Translations under genes and position numbers: made by a program
From: Fen-1058 sp964398185
Lineage (GTDB): Bacteria > Chloroflexota > Anaerolineae > Fen-1058
Assembly (NCBI GenBank): GCA_964398185.1
Contig: CAYNML010000001.1
Location: 62,001-126,000 of the forward strand
Direction: 5' to 3'
DNA: 64,000 bases
The notes under the pieces: generated by a model
The model's database searches: none
What the model saw: the letters and a program-made list of their open reading frames with translations, nothing else
What the model was told of the DNA's origin: nothing
Shown: in pieces, positions 1 to 9,045 of the stretch
Layout: each line of letters opens with the position of its first letter
Numbering within the stretch: the stretch's first letter is position 1

Positions 1-2
1 CC

Positions 3-1091
3 ATGGGCAAGACCGTCAAAGTGGGATTGATCGGCGCGGGATTCGTGACCGATCTGCACGCGTTCTCGTTCCGGCATTACGTGCCGAACGCTGAGATTGT
101 GGCAGTAGCCTCGGTGACACCGGGCAAGGCCGCGCACTTTGCGAAAGAGCGCAACATTCCGCACGCCTTTAACGATTATCGTGAACTGCTGGCTTTGAGA
201 GAGATCGATGTCGTCACTGTGGCGATCCCGAACGATCTCCACGCGCAGGTCACCCTCGCTGCAGCGCGGGCGGGCAAGCACGTGATCTGCGAGAAGCCGT
301 TGTGCAAGACGCTCGAAGAAGCCGATCAGATGATCGATGAATGCCACAAGCATGGTGTGCTGTTGTTGTACGCGGAAGAACTGCTCTTCGCGCCGAAGTA
401 CGTGCGCGCCAAAACGCTCATCGACGAAGGCGCGCTGGGCAAGGTGTTTCTCGCCAAGCAGATGGAAGAACATTCGGGGCCGCACATGCCGTGGTTCTGG
501 GATGTGAACCGCTCGGGCGGCGGCGTGCTGCTGGACATGGGCTGCCACTCGATCGAGTATACGCGCTGGGTGCTGGGCAAGCCACAGGTCACAAGCGTCT
601 CGGCCACACTGGGCACGTTCGTGCATGGCGACAAGACACAGGGTGAAGATCATTCGGTCGCCGTGATCGAGTACGAAAACAACAGTATGGCCGTGTGCGA
701 GAACTCGTGGGCCAAGTTGGGCGGCGTCGACGATCGCGTGGAGATTTACGGATCGCACGGGCACACCCGCGCGGACTTGCTGCGCGGCAATGCGTTGACC
801 ACGTACAGCAACACCGGTTACGGTTATGCCGTCGAGAAAGCTGATACGACGAAAGGCTGGACGTTCACGACGTTTGAGGAAACGTGGAACTACGGTTTCC
901 CGCAAGAGATGCAGCACTTCGTCAATTGTGTGGCGGGCAAAGAGACGCCGATCGAAACCGGTGAGGATGGTCGCGAAGTGTTGAAGATCATTTATGCGGC
1001 ATATCAGTCGGCGGGTGAAGGGCGCAAGATCGCGTGGCCGTATGAAGCGCCTCAGGTGGAGAAGCCGATTGATCTCTGGAAAAGGCGTTAA
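3..1091 (+). CDS. Gfo/Idh/MocA family oxidoreductase
   Basis: 362 residues, the usual family length. The N-terminal Rossmann fold is visible as GLIGAGF at residues 8-14 and the family E-K-P signature at residues 97-99. The C-terminal half looks like the alpha/beta GFO_IDH_MocA_C domain. Members are NAD(P)-dependent dehydrogenases acting on sugars, inositols or sugar acids; the substrate cannot be read from the sequence. The start lies at the very window edge, but the N-terminus matches the family start, so the protein is probably complete. The URO-D gene and a decayed KDPG aldolase follow on the same strand, suggesting a former sugar-acid utilisation cluster. Confidence 0.9.
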   Translation: MGKTVKVGLIGAGFVTDLHAFSFRHYVPNAEIVAVASVTPGKAAHFAKERNIPHAFNDYRELLALREIDVVTVAIPNDLHAQVTLAAARAGKHVICEKPLCKTLEEADQMIDECHKHGVLLLYAEELLFAPKYVRAKTLIDEGALGKVFLAKQMEEHSGPHMPWFWDVNRSGGGVLLDMGCHSIEYTRWVLGKPQVTSVSATLGTFVHGDKTQGEDHSVAVIEYENNSMAVCENSWAKLGGVDDRVEIYGSHGHTRADLLRGNALTTYSNTGYGYAVEKADTTKGWTFTTFEETWNYGFPQEMQHFVNCVAGKETPIETGEDGREVLKIIYAAYQSAGEGRKIAWPYEAPQVEKPIDLWKRR

Positions 1092-1096
1092 AGACC

Positions 1097-1180
1097 GTCA
1101 TGGCGAGCCCCGCAGGGGCGAAGCAATCTCCTCTCTCGGCACGAGATTGCTTCGTCGTCCGGCGGACTCCTCGCAATGAC
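1097..1180. repeat. Dispersed palindromic repeat, family A, copy 1
   Basis: Starts with GTCATGGCGAG and ends with CTCGCAATGAC, with internal GAAGCAATCTC and GAGATTGCTTCGTC arms, so it can fold into one long stem. It fills the gap between the first two genes. It can be translated in frame with the URO-D gene, but the real start lies after it at 1193. Other copies: 24345, 25365, 48024, 61541, and a coding copy at 58503. Confidence 0.85.
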
Positions 1181-1192
1181 ATGAGGCGCATC

Positions 1193-2305
1193 ATGGATCA
1201 TCGTGAACGAGTCTTAACGGCCATCAATCATCAACAGCCCGATCGGGTGCCAACGGCGATCTGGGGCAGCGCCTACGGCATCACCGACTCGCTATACTTT
1301 GAGTTGCTGAAAGAATTGCGGCTGGGTGATCCGGTTCCGCCATTTCGTCGTCGCCTGGGACACACGGTCAACTATTACGACGATCGCGTGTTGGAGGCGT
1401 TGGACACCGACGTGCGTCACGTGTGGCTGGGCTTCACCGATTTAGGCGGGCCGATCGCCAACGGGAATGATGCGTGGGGCGTGGGCTGGACGCAGGCGGG
1501 GATCTATCTCGGTCCGACGAATTATCCGCTCGAACATGCGACCGTGGAAGACCTCGATCGGTACGCCTGGCCCGACGTGGATCAACTGGTGCGACGAGAT
1601 GAGTTGCTGGAGCGTGCGAAGTACTTGAAAGAGAAAACGGACTTCGCGGTGGTAGGACGCGCGGTTGATTCCTACGGGCCGCTGGAACGCTGCAACAGCC
1701 TGCGCCGCATGGATAAGTTCATGATCGATCTCGGCTCGAATCCCGAGTTCGTCACGGCGCTGATCGATAAAGTGACGAACGTGTTGTGCCGCTTGCTGGA
1801 AATCTATCTCGACACCGCCGGTCCATATCTTGACGTGATCGAGCTGCCCGGCGACGATTACGCGGCGGCGAATCCGCTGATCTCGCCCAGGATGTTCGAT
1901 CGGTTTTTCGCGCCCGCCTACCGCCGCATCATCGGGTTGATCAAAGACGCCGCGCCGCACGTAAAGATTCTCTTTCATTCCGACGGACGCATGGAGCCGT
2001 TCTTCAGCCGTTTAATCGATCTGGGCGTCGATGTATTCCACTGCCTCGAGCCTTTGCCCAACGTGGACATGGCGAGCGTCAAAGCGCAGTACGGCGATCG
2101 GTTGACGTTCTGGGGCGCGATCGACATCAAGCAGACGATGCAGGGCAGCGTGGCAGGCATCGAGGCCGAAGTGCAGGAGCGCGTGCGCGTGCTGGCGCCG
2201 GGCGGAGGCTATGTGCTGGCCCCGGCGAATCACTTGCAGCCCGACGTGCCCGCGCGCAATGTGATCGCGCTGTTTGAGGCGGCCCGGAAGCATGGGCGGT
2301 ATTGA
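1193..2305 (+). CDS. Uroporphyrinogen decarboxylase (URO-D) family protein
   Basis: 370 residues starting MDHRERVLTAINH, the typical opening of MtaA/CmuA-like URO-D family proteins. A longer in-frame reading back to 1100 would only translate the family A palindrome, so ATG 1193 is preferred. Conserved pieces include HSDG near the middle, then FWGAIDI and a C-terminal APGGGYVLAP segment. Such proteins are cobalamin- or substrate-linked methyltransferases or decarboxylases. True heme HemE is unlikely because this outgroup architecture is commoner in catabolic clusters. It sits between an oxidoreductase and a decayed aldolase. Confidence 0.85.
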   Translation: MDHRERVLTAINHQQPDRVPTAIWGSAYGITDSLYFELLKELRLGDPVPPFRRRLGHTVNYYDDRVLEALDTDVRHVWLGFTDLGGPIANGNDAWGVGWTQAGIYLGPTNYPLEHATVEDLDRYAWPDVDQLVRRDELLERAKYLKEKTDFAVVGRAVDSYGPLERCNSLRRMDKFMIDLGSNPEFVTALIDKVTNVLCRLLEIYLDTAGPYLDVIELPGDDYAAANPLISPRMFDRFFAPAYRRIIGLIKDAAPHVKILFHSDGRMEPFFSRLIDLGVDVFHCLEPLPNVDMASVKAQYGDRLTFWGAIDIKQTMQGSVAGIEAEVQERVRVLAPGGGYVLAPANHLQPDVPARNVIALFEAARKHGRY

Positions 2306-2833
2306 CCCCCATCCAGGCCTTCCCCGTCGAGAAAACGATCTCGACAGGGGAGGGGACAAAAGCGGCGGTGCCGGAATTCGATCACGGTGAAGCGGTGATC
2401 GGCCTCGGTACGGTGTGGAATGCTGCGCAAGCTCAGGCAGCCGTCAACGCCGGCGCGCAATTCATCGTGTCGCCGACGACGCGTTTAACAACGATTGAAA
2501 TGTGCAATCAGATGAAGACCGCAGTGATGCCGGGCGCGTTCACTGCCGACGGAAATCCTGACAGCGTGGGAGGCCGGGGCCAGCGCCGTGAAGGCGTTCT
2601 CGGCCCGATCGGTGGTGCCGCGTGACGTGCAAGCCGTGCGCGAACCGCTGCCCTTTCTGCGGCTGATTCCCAGCGGCGGTGTCGAGCAGGCGAACATCGG
2701 CGACTACTTGAAGAACGGCGCGTTCACGGTCGGCGTGGGCGGGAACCTTATCGACAAACCGTTGGTGGCCGCGCGTGATTGGGCTGCGCTAACCGATCGA
2801 GCGCGAACTTTTGTGGAAGCGGCGCAGGTCTAG
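2302..2833 (+). pseudogene. eda: Decayed 2-keto-3-deoxy-6-phosphogluconate aldolase (KDPG/KHG aldolase)
   Basis: Two overlapping frames carry adjacent parts of a KDPG aldolase. The first has VIGLGTVWNAAQAQAAVNAG and GAQFIVSP; the second has AGASAVK (Schiff-base lysine), LIPSGGV and GVGGNLIDKP. Removing one G near 2545 joins GAFT to PTEIL exactly as in the family, so this is a single-base frameshift. About the first 60 family residues, including the catalytic Glu region, are missing. In their place lies a short bulged hairpin (2321-2351). The usual FPA after the lysine reads FSA. The gene is almost certainly non-functional. Confidence 0.8.
2321..2351. repeat. Bulged hairpin repeat, family E, copy 1
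   Basis: TCCCCGTCGAGA (2321-2332) pairs with TCTCGACAGGGGA (2339-2351), leaving one unpaired A before GGGGA. The copy at 37797-37833 has the same stem and the same bulged A, so this is a dispersed element. It sits where the missing 5' part of the aldolase gene should be. Confidence 0.7.
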
Positions 2834-2962
2834 CGGGCGCGGTTTTCCCCAAGTTGAGAACTCCGCAGCAGCCGTCCTGACTATGATGACAGGCCCCGCT
2901 GGAGTATAATGTCGCCGCGGTATAGTTGTGCGTAACATGCGGCCAGCAGTTCAAAATCCACC

Positions 2963-3487
2963 ATGCTCCACTGGACAATCACGGGCATTTGCCTCGAATA
3001 TGATTTTCGCGGGCTGATCTTCAGCGGCGCGGGCGCGGCAGAAGCGGCCGCACGCGTGCAGTGGCCGATCAGCGCGCAGGGTGAGATCGATCTGCATCTC
3101 GGCGTCGCGCTGTTCGATCGGCCGTTTGTCTTCACGCCCACACAGATCATCACCGAACGACAGCAGTCCATCGCGGGCGAGGCCGTGTTCGACTGGCTGA
3201 TCGAAGGCTGCTATCGCATGCCGCGTTCAGAAGTCTTTGGCCTCGATGTGCGCGGTAAGGAGGCGCAGGTCTTCGCGCGCGATATTGACGTGGAAGAATC
3301 GCCGCTTGCCGTGTATGGGCATGGCACATGGATCGTCGCGCTGATCGAAGTCGATCCGGCGCTGGGTGCAGAAGTGCAGCCGCTCGATCGGGCGGAGCTG
3401 CCCGATCGGTTTCAGAAGGCGCTGGAATTTTATCGAGCCGGCCCACACCTCGACTGGGTGAGGTGGTCAAAGCAGTGGATTGGGTAG
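2963..3487 (+). CDS. Hypothetical protein, 174 residues
   Basis: No family recognised. The protein is soluble, mixed alpha/beta, without signal peptide or membrane segment, with a conserved-looking centre (VFDWLIEGCYRMPRSEVFGL). A TATAAT stands at 2905-2910, but no good Shine-Dalgarno precedes ATG 2963, so the exact start is uncertain. It stands alone between two decayed genes. Codon use resembles the neighbours, supporting a real gene. Confidence 0.6.
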   Translation: MLHWTITGICLEYDFRGLIFSGAGAAEAAARVQWPISAQGEIDLHLGVALFDRPFVFTPTQIITERQQSIAGEAVFDWLIEGCYRMPRSEVFGLDVRGKEAQVFARDIDVEESPLAVYGHGTWIVALIEVDPALGAEVQPLDRAELPDRFQKALEFYRAGPHLDWVRWSKQWIG

Positions 3488-3501
3488 CTTCGTCCGCGAG
3501 C

Positions 3502-3529
3502 TTGACATCAACCTTGTTTGAATTAGAAT
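3502..3529 (+). promoter_or_regulatory. Sigma-70-like promoter ahead of the DsbA remnant
   Basis: TTGACA at 3502-3507 and TAGAAT at 3524-3529 with a 16-bp spacer. It points toward the truncated DsbA-like gene. Confidence 0.5.
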
Positions 3530-3628
3530 GCTGGACAAGCACCCAAGCATCCTTCCCACCCAAAGGCATCGCTATTACGCTCACGCAGCATCCAAATTCT
3601 GCAGCATGTGGAGTCTGTAGCATTTGCC

Positions 3629-3961
3629 ATGCCTGAAAATAACCGCAAAACTAACCATAGTACCTCCCCGATTCAACCGGTTCCTCGTTCTGAATGGATG
3701 GGCGCCGCATATTTCTTGTTGGGCAAGGCGGCACTGATCTACAAGCAGACGGTTTTCCTGGGGCCGGAATCCAGTTGGGCCGCGGTTGCTGCCGAATGCG
3801 CCGCCGATCAGGATCGTTTTGGGGATTTTCACAATTTGCTCTTCAGCCGCCAGAACGGCGAGAACCAAGGCGCTTTCAACAAGGGCAAGTTACTGGCCTG
3901 GGCGGCTGAGTTGAAACTGGACATGGCGCGGTTTGAGCCATTGCTCACTGAGACGCAATAA
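3629..3961 (+). pseudogene. Remnant of a DsbA-family thioredoxin-like protein
   Basis: Only the middle of a DsbA/DSBA-fold domain is present: FLGPESSWAAVAAECAADQ, then DRFGDFHNLLF, QNGENQGAF and LAWAAELKLDM, all characteristic of exported bacterial thiol oxidoreductases. The CxxC active-site segment that should precede it and the final cis-Pro region are absent, and the frame stops soon after LDMARFEPLL. The 30 residues before the homologous block do not look like the family. The gene cannot encode a thiol-disulfide oxidoreductase. A good promoter lies just upstream, so it may still be transcribed. Confidence 0.7.
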
Positions 3962-4124
3962 CTCAGTGGGTGGCAGCTCGCCTGAAAATGCCTGTCACTT
4001 GGCGCTGCCGGAAATATCTCGTGCCATTGTGGGCACAGAAGGGGGGTCCTCGGCGCTTGATGGTTGTCGTGATTGGATCGAACCACGTGTAGCTACTCTA
4101 AAAAAGGAAAGGAAGCGATACCGT

Positions 4125-7100
4125 ATGAAAGCAAGGACATTGATTCTCCTCGGTGTAGTCGCGGCGTTGGCCCTGCTGGTGGTGCCGGCCCTGGCATTGT
4201 CGCCTCTGGCGGCAGCTACTGAGGCGGCCCCGGCTGTTTCAGTCAGCAAGGCCCCGGTGGTCAAACCTGTTGCAGTCGGCGCGCCCACAACTACGGCGGC
4301 GCCGATCGATCCGGACGGCCTGGCGCGCTTGGAGGTTGCGACTGACGGGACATTGCAGATTTCGTTCAATCGCGCTACGGGTACCGTACGCTTCATTCAA
4401 GTTTCGCCTTCACAACCTGACGCGCTATCCAGCCTCTTTAGCGAGGCGTCAACGCCCGAGGCGCAAGCCGATGCCTTTTGGGCAGAATATGGCAGCCTGT
4501 TTGGCATTGACGATCCGGCGGCGCAGTTGCAATTTGTCCGCTCCCGGACCGATGCGGTGGGCACAACGCGCCTTGAGTACCGCCAAGTGTATGAAGGTGT
4601 TCCGGTGTTTGCGGGGATCCTGTTTGTACACTTCAGCCAGCAGGGGCAGATGACGGCCGTCAACGGCGTATCGGTGCCCGATATCACAGTGAATTCCCAG
4701 CCGAGCCTGACCGCTGAGCAGGCCGCCCAGATTGCCATCGACGCGGTTGGCCCGACGGGCATGAGGGCCGCGAAGAACACCCTCTATGTGTACCGTACCG
4801 GCCTGGCGCAGGGCGTCAAGGGTCAGAACTATCTGGCCTACGAGGTTGAAGTGACCAACGGCGTCAACGTGCGCGACTTTGTGATCGTCGATGCACACAC
4901 CGGCAAAATCATTGACCGCTGGAGCGCGATCGAGAATGCGCTGATCCGTGAAGTATATAGTGGCACCTTCACGGCGCCGGCGCTCGTCTGGAAAGAAGGG
5001 GATTCCTTCCCTTACACAGGTGTGTTCTCTGAAGATATCAACAATCTGATCTATGGCGGCGGTGAAACGTACAATCTCTTCGCCAGCGCCTTTGGCCGTG
5101 ATTCGTACGACGCGGCGGGCGCCATCATGCGCACGGTCAATAACGACCCGACCATCAGCTGCCCCAACGCCAACTGGAACGGCATCACCACCAACTACTG
5201 TAATGGGGTGACGGGTGATGATACTGTGGCGCACGAATGGGGCCATGCCTATACCGAGTACACGCACAACTTGATCTATGCCTGGCAGCCTGGCGCGTTG
5301 AATGAATCGTACTCGGATATCTGGGGCGAAGTCGTTGACCTGCTCAATGGCCGCGGCACCGACACGCCCGGCGGCCTGCGCACCGATGGATTGTGCTCGG
5401 TCTACACCTCTCCGGCGCCTGTGCTGCAGATCAATGCGCCGGCCGCCATTGTCGGCAACTACCCGGCGGCCGCGTCCAGCTTTGGCCCGTCGTTGATCAC
5501 CCCGACCAATTGGGTCACCAACACCGTTGTGTTGGTGAACGATGGGGTCGGGCGCGATGGCAGTATCACTCCGCCGGTCAATGGGACTGACGCAACAACC
5601 AGCGATGGCTGCACGCCTTACGTCAACGCGGCGGCCGTGGCGGGTAAGATCGCTTTGATCGACCGCGGCACCTGTTCGTTCCAGATCAAGGCCAACAATG
5701 CCAACGCGGCAGGCGCGGCGGGCTTCATCGTCGCCAACCATCAGGCTGGCGGCAACGGCCTGATCAACATGGCTGGCACGGGCGGAACGGCCCCTGGTGT
5801 CTTCACCGGGCACAGTACCGGCTTGACGATTCGTTCGCAATTGACGAACACCGTCAATGCCACCCTGAAGTCAACGGCTGGCTTGGCTGACGATTCGTAT
5901 CGCTGGCTGTCGGGTGAAGACGATCCGGCGTTCGGTGAATCCATCCGTGATATGTGGTCACCCAACTGCTACAACGATCCAGCCCGGGTCACAGACGCCT
6001 ACTATCAATGCGACGCCAGCGATGGCGGCGGCGTACACACCAACTCGGGCGTGCCTAACCACACTTTTGCACTACTGGTGGACGGCGGCTCGTTCAATGG
6101 CTACACCGTTACGGGAATCGGTCTGACCAAGGCCGCGCACCTGTACTGGCGCGCCCAGGACATTTACCAAACGCCGACCACGGACTTCTACGATCATGCC
6201 GATGCCTTGACGGCTTCGTGCAACGATCTGGTGTTGGCTGGGACCAACCTGTCGACGCTCAGCACCAGCATCAGCACCACGGTCGGTTCAGGTCAGGTCT
6301 TCACGACCACTGACTGCTTGCAGGTCACAAGGGCCATCTCGGCGACGGAACTGCGGACACCGCCTGCGCAGTGCAACTTCCAGCCGCTGCTGAATCCTGC
6401 GACACCGGCCTTGTGCGCGCCGGGCACCGGCTCAGCTGTGAGCTTCTACACGGATACGTTCGAAGTCGCTTCTGGCTGGACTGTAACTCACACCGACGTC
6501 TTCTCGCCCACCAACTACGACTGGGTGCGGCGGGGCAGTCTGCCCAGTGGGCGACCGGGCCAGGCGTTCTTTGGTGTAAACGAAGTGCCTGGCGCCAGCT
6601 GCAACAGCAGCATCGGGGACGTGTCACGTGTGATGTACCTGACCAGCCCTGTCATCAACGTGCCTACCACCACGACGGCGCTACGTCTGGCGTTCGATCA
6701 CTGGGTGGCAACTGAGGCTGGCTACGATGGCGGCAACGTCTGGATCAGCGTGAACGGCGGCGCCTGGCAGCTGGTCGCGCCGGGTGATTACACTTTCAAT
6801 CCTTACAATAGTAACATCACCTTATCCGGGAATACCAATCCGCTGGCGGGTCTGCCGGGCTTTACGGGTTCCGACGGCGGTCAGGTGACCGGCAGCTGGG
6901 GTACCTCGTTGATCGATTTGCACGGCTATGCGGTGCCGGGTGATTCCTTCCAACTGCGCTACGCGCTGGGGACTGACGGGTGCGGCGGGCTGGAAGGCTG
7001 GTACGTGGACGACGTTGAGGCTTACTACTGCAGCGCCGATCTCTTCGGTGAAATCAACGTTGTCGAGTCGTCGGTATCGTCACAACAAATGCCTGGTACC

Positions 7101-8636
7101 GTCGTGACCGAAACCCTGACAATCGAGAATGGCGGTTCGGGCGATCTGGTCTGGGATATTCTCGAAATGGCTGCATCTGGCTTCCGTATGAGCAAGCCTC
7201 AGGTTGCCAATCCGGATGTGGTTGAGGCGCTGCAACTTGATCGCAAGCCAGCTGTGCCGGCCGTGCTGAACGCCGCCAAGTTGGCGCTGCCGAACGTGCC
7301 TGACGCGGCGAACCTTGTGCTTGATCCCAGCTTTGAAGCTGGCTCGCCCAATCCGTACTGGGATGAGTTCTCAGCGGCTTTTGGCACGCCGCTGTGCAAT
7401 CCATCGTGTGGCGCTGCCGGCGCCTTGACAGGCGACTGGTGGGTGTGGTTTGGCGGCGCGGGGCCGAATGCGGCAGAAAACGGCTTCGTCAGCCAGGCCA
7501 TCACCATCACACCTGGCCTTGCCACGTTGGAATTCTGGATGGTGATGGGCGCGCCGGGTGGCGGCACCGGTAACTTCACAGTGACGGTGGATAGTACAGT
7601 CGTTTTCACCGCCAACCACACCATGACGCCGACCTATGGCAACGACTACACGCTGGTCTCACTGGATGTGTCAGCCTTTGCCGATGGTCAAGCGCATGTT
7701 GTGACGCTGGCTGAGTCTGATCCGGCGACTCCCGGCAACTTCAATGTGTTCGTTGATGACGTGTCGTTGACAGTCATCGACTGCATAGTGACTGACTTGC
7801 CGTGGCTGTCGGTCTCACCATCTTCTGGCACGACTGGGGCGTATACGAGCACGACAGTAAGTGTCGTTTTCAATGCTAACGTGCCCTCTGGTACGTACAA
7901 TGGGCAGTTGTGCGTCGCCAGCAACGATCTCGTCAATCCGGTGATTAAAGTTCCGGTGACGATGACAGTGGTGCCCACCGCGCAGTTGGCGGTGGCGCAT
8001 CTGGCGCCGTTTGCCAACACGCTGGCGGGCACGTCGGTGACGGTGACGGTGGATAGCGCACCGGTGCTGACGGACTTCCAGTACGGTGATTCGACGGGGT
8101 ATCTGACCGTGGCGGCTGGCCCGCACCTGGTGGAGATCTTCCCAGCGGGCAGCGCGACGCCAGCCATCACAGGCAACGTGGTGCTGTCGACGAACCTGTC
8201 GTACTCGGCGGTGGCGATCGGCGACGGGGTGAATCAGCCGCTGGGTCTGCTGGCGTTGCTGGACGACACGACGCCGGTGAGTGGCAGCGTGAAGATCCGC
8301 ATCGGGCATGTGGCGCCGTTTGCGTCCGGCGCGGCGTTAGCCGATGTGCGGCTGCAGGATGGGACGCCCATCATCACGAACGTGCCGTACAGCCTCGTGT
8401 CGCCGTATCTGACGCTGCCGGCGGGGTTGTATGACCTGAAGATCACGGCGCCGGGCGGCAGCCCGACGCTGATCGATCCGCTGCCGGTGACGTTGAACTC
8501 CAACGACATCCTGTCGGTGTTTGCGACCGGCGATGGCGTGCAGCAGAAGTTGGGCGTGTTCGCCTGGCCCAGCAATCAGGCGGGCTTCTTCCTGCCGCTG
8601 ATGAAGTACCTGTATCTGCCGCTGATCCTGCGCTAA
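4125..8636 (+). CDS. Exported M4 (thermolysin-like) metallopeptidase with PA insert and DUF4397 tail
   Basis: 1503 residues. ATG 4125 follows a purine-rich GGAAAGGAAG and opens a signal peptide (MKARTLILLGVVAALALLVV). Then come a fungalysin/thermolysin-type propeptide (about 65-280) and an M4 catalytic domain with HEWGH at 370-374 and NESYSD at 393-398 (third zinc ligand E394). A protease-associated domain (about 470-590, GKIALIDRGTCSF) is inserted before the second half with the thermolysin-type GGVHTNSG (H638). Jelly-roll and Ig-like regions follow, then DUF4397 (about 1287-1480) and the C-terminus FFLPLMKYLYLPLILR. All catalytic residues visible are present, so it should be an active secreted peptidase. 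The tail is nearly identical to that of the next gene. Confidence 0.9.
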   Translation: MKARTLILLGVVAALALLVVPALALSPLAAATEAAPAVSVSKAPVVKPVAVGAPTTTAAPIDPDGLARLEVATDGTLQISFNRATGTVRFIQVSPSQPDALSSLFSEASTPEAQADAFWAEYGSLFGIDDPAAQLQFVRSRTDAVGTTRLEYRQVYEGVPVFAGILFVHFSQQGQMTAVNGVSVPDITVNSQPSLTAEQAAQIAIDAVGPTGMRAAKNTLYVYRTGLAQGVKGQNYLAYEVEVTNGVNVRDFVIVDAHTGKIIDRWSAIENALIREVYSGTFTAPALVWKEGDSFPYTGVFSEDINNLIYGGGETYNLFASAFGRDSYDAAGAIMRTVNNDPTISCPNANWNGITTNYCNGVTGDDTVAHEWGHAYTEYTHNLIYAWQPGALNESYSDIWGEVVDLLNGRGTDTPGGLRTDGLCSVYTSPAPVLQINAPAAIVGNYPAAASSFGPSLITPTNWVTNTVVLVNDGVGRDGSITPPVNGTDATTSDGCTPYVNAAAVAGKIALIDRGTCSFQIKANNANAAGAAGFIVANHQAGGNGLINMAGTGGTAPGVFTGHSTGLTIRSQLTNTVNATLKSTAGLADDSYRWLSGEDDPAFGESIRDMWSPNCYNDPARVTDAYYQCDASDGGGVHTNSGVPNHTFALLVDGGSFNGYTVTGIGLTKAAHLYWRAQDIYQTPTTDFYDHADALTASCNDLVLAGTNLSTLSTSISTTVGSGQVFTTTDCLQVTRAISATELRTPPAQCNFQPLLNPATPALCAPGTGSAVSFYTDTFEVASGWTVTHTDVFSPTNYDWVRRGSLPSGRPGQAFFGVNEVPGASCNSSIGDVSRVMYLTSPVINVPTTTTALRLAFDHWVATEAGYDGGNVWISVNGGAWQLVAPGDYTFNPYNSNITLSGNTNPLAGLPGFTGSDGGQVTGSWGTSLIDLHGYAVPGDSFQLRYALGTDGCGGLEGWYVDDVEAYYCSADLFGEINVVESSVSSQQMPGTVVTETLTIENGGSGDLVWDILEMAASGFRMSKPQVANPDVVEALQLDRKPAVPAVLNAAKLALPNVPDAANLVLDPSFEAGSPNPYWDEFSAAFGTPLCNPSCGAAGALTGDWWVWFGGAGPNAAENGFVSQAITITPGLATLEFWMVMGAPGGGTGNFTVTVDSTVVFTANHTMTPTYGNDYTLVSLDVSAFADGQAHVVTLAESDPATPGNFNVFVDDVSLTVIDCIVTDLPWLSVSPSSGTTGAYTSTTVSVVFNANVPSGTYNGQLCVASNDLVNPVIKVPVTMTVVPTAQLAVAHLAPFANTLAGTSVTVTVDSAPVLTDFQYGDSTGYLTVAAGPHLVEIFPAGSATPAITGNVVLSTNLSYSAVAIGDGVNQPLGLLALLDDTTPVSGSVKIRIGHVAPFASGAALADVRLQDGTPIITNVPYSLVSPYLTLPAGLYDLKITAPGGSPTLIDPLPVTLNSNDILSVFATGDGVQQKLGVFAWPSNQAGFFLPLMKYLYLPLILR
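7985..8636 (+). repeat. Direct repeat, copy 1: shared DUF4397 module
   Basis: This 3' part of the peptidase gene is nearly identical in DNA to 13369-14019, down to the stop codon. Differences are scattered and mostly in the first 200 bases; the last 300 are almost unchanged. Confidence 0.9.
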
Positions 8637-8670
8637 CACAGGCGGCAGTCACTGAAGTAGGTGGTAAGAC

Positions 8671-8701
8671 AACAGCGCAGGCCGGAGCGGCCTGCGCTGT
8701 T
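8671..8701 (+). terminator. Terminator-like hairpin after the M4 peptidase gene
   Basis: Perfect 13-bp stem AACAGCGCAGGCC/GGCCTGCGCTGTT with a 5-base loop, 34 bases after the stop. The following sequence is only weakly T-rich. Confidence 0.75.
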
Positions 8702-8966
8702 GCTGTTGCCCAGACGTGCCGTAGGCCGCCTGATTGAATCTGTCTGCCCAATCAAGGCGACGTATCAAAAATTAATCTCAATCCTCAAACGCTTTTTCCA
8801 TTGACATTCCCGGTATCTTGTGGAATTCTTAATATGGCAATGAATCTGGCCGGCGAGTTCATTGCCTCATCCGTCGTACCCTCTCGCATTAATCATGCCA
8901 GCCGGCAGTGGCAACCGACTCATCCAAGTCGGTTGTGTTCAGACAAACAAAAGGAGGCGATCAGAT

Positions 8967-9038
8967 TTGATTGTTAACCATCCCGTTCACCACATCTCCC
9001 CATTGATCATTTTCCCCATGCGCACACACGAAAGGTAG
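8967..9038 (+). CDS. Possible 23-residue leader peptide upstream of the 9046 gene
   Basis: TTG 8967 lies 9 bases after a strong AGGAGG. The frame runs 23 codons to TAG at 9036-9038, 7 bases before ATG 9046. The product (starting LIVNHPVHHI) resembles nothing known. The position suggests translational coupling or a leader peptide; the frame could also be chance. Confidence 0.3.
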   Translation: MIVNHPVHHISPLIIFPMRTHER

Positions 9039-9045
9039 GTCTGAC

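Larger units (their letters stand above)
8637..9045 (+). other. 409-base intergenic region with terminator, paired hairpins and small upstream ORF
   Basis: After the terminator hairpin (8671-8701) comes a plain TTGACA at 8801 without a well-placed -10. Two perfect 9-bp hairpins follow: GGCAATGAA/TTCATTGCC (8836-8866) and CAACCGACT/AGTCGGTTG (8912-8935). Then come an AGGAGG (8952-8957) and a 23-codon TTG-started frame ending 7 bases before the next gene. Confidence 0.55.

Noticed and set aside
1100..1192. N-terminal extension of the URO-D protein
   Set aside because: It is pure translation of a family A palindrome; the family N-terminus starts at 1193.
2905..2910. TATAAT as a promoter for the 2963 gene
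   Set aside because: No -35 at acceptable spacing and no ribosome-binding site; kept only as a remark in the gene entry.
4449..5840. 463-codon open frame on the minus strand within the M4 peptidase gene
   Set aside because: Antisense shadow of a high-GC gene; composition is Arg/Val/Asp-rich with no domain, while the plus strand has an intact peptidase.
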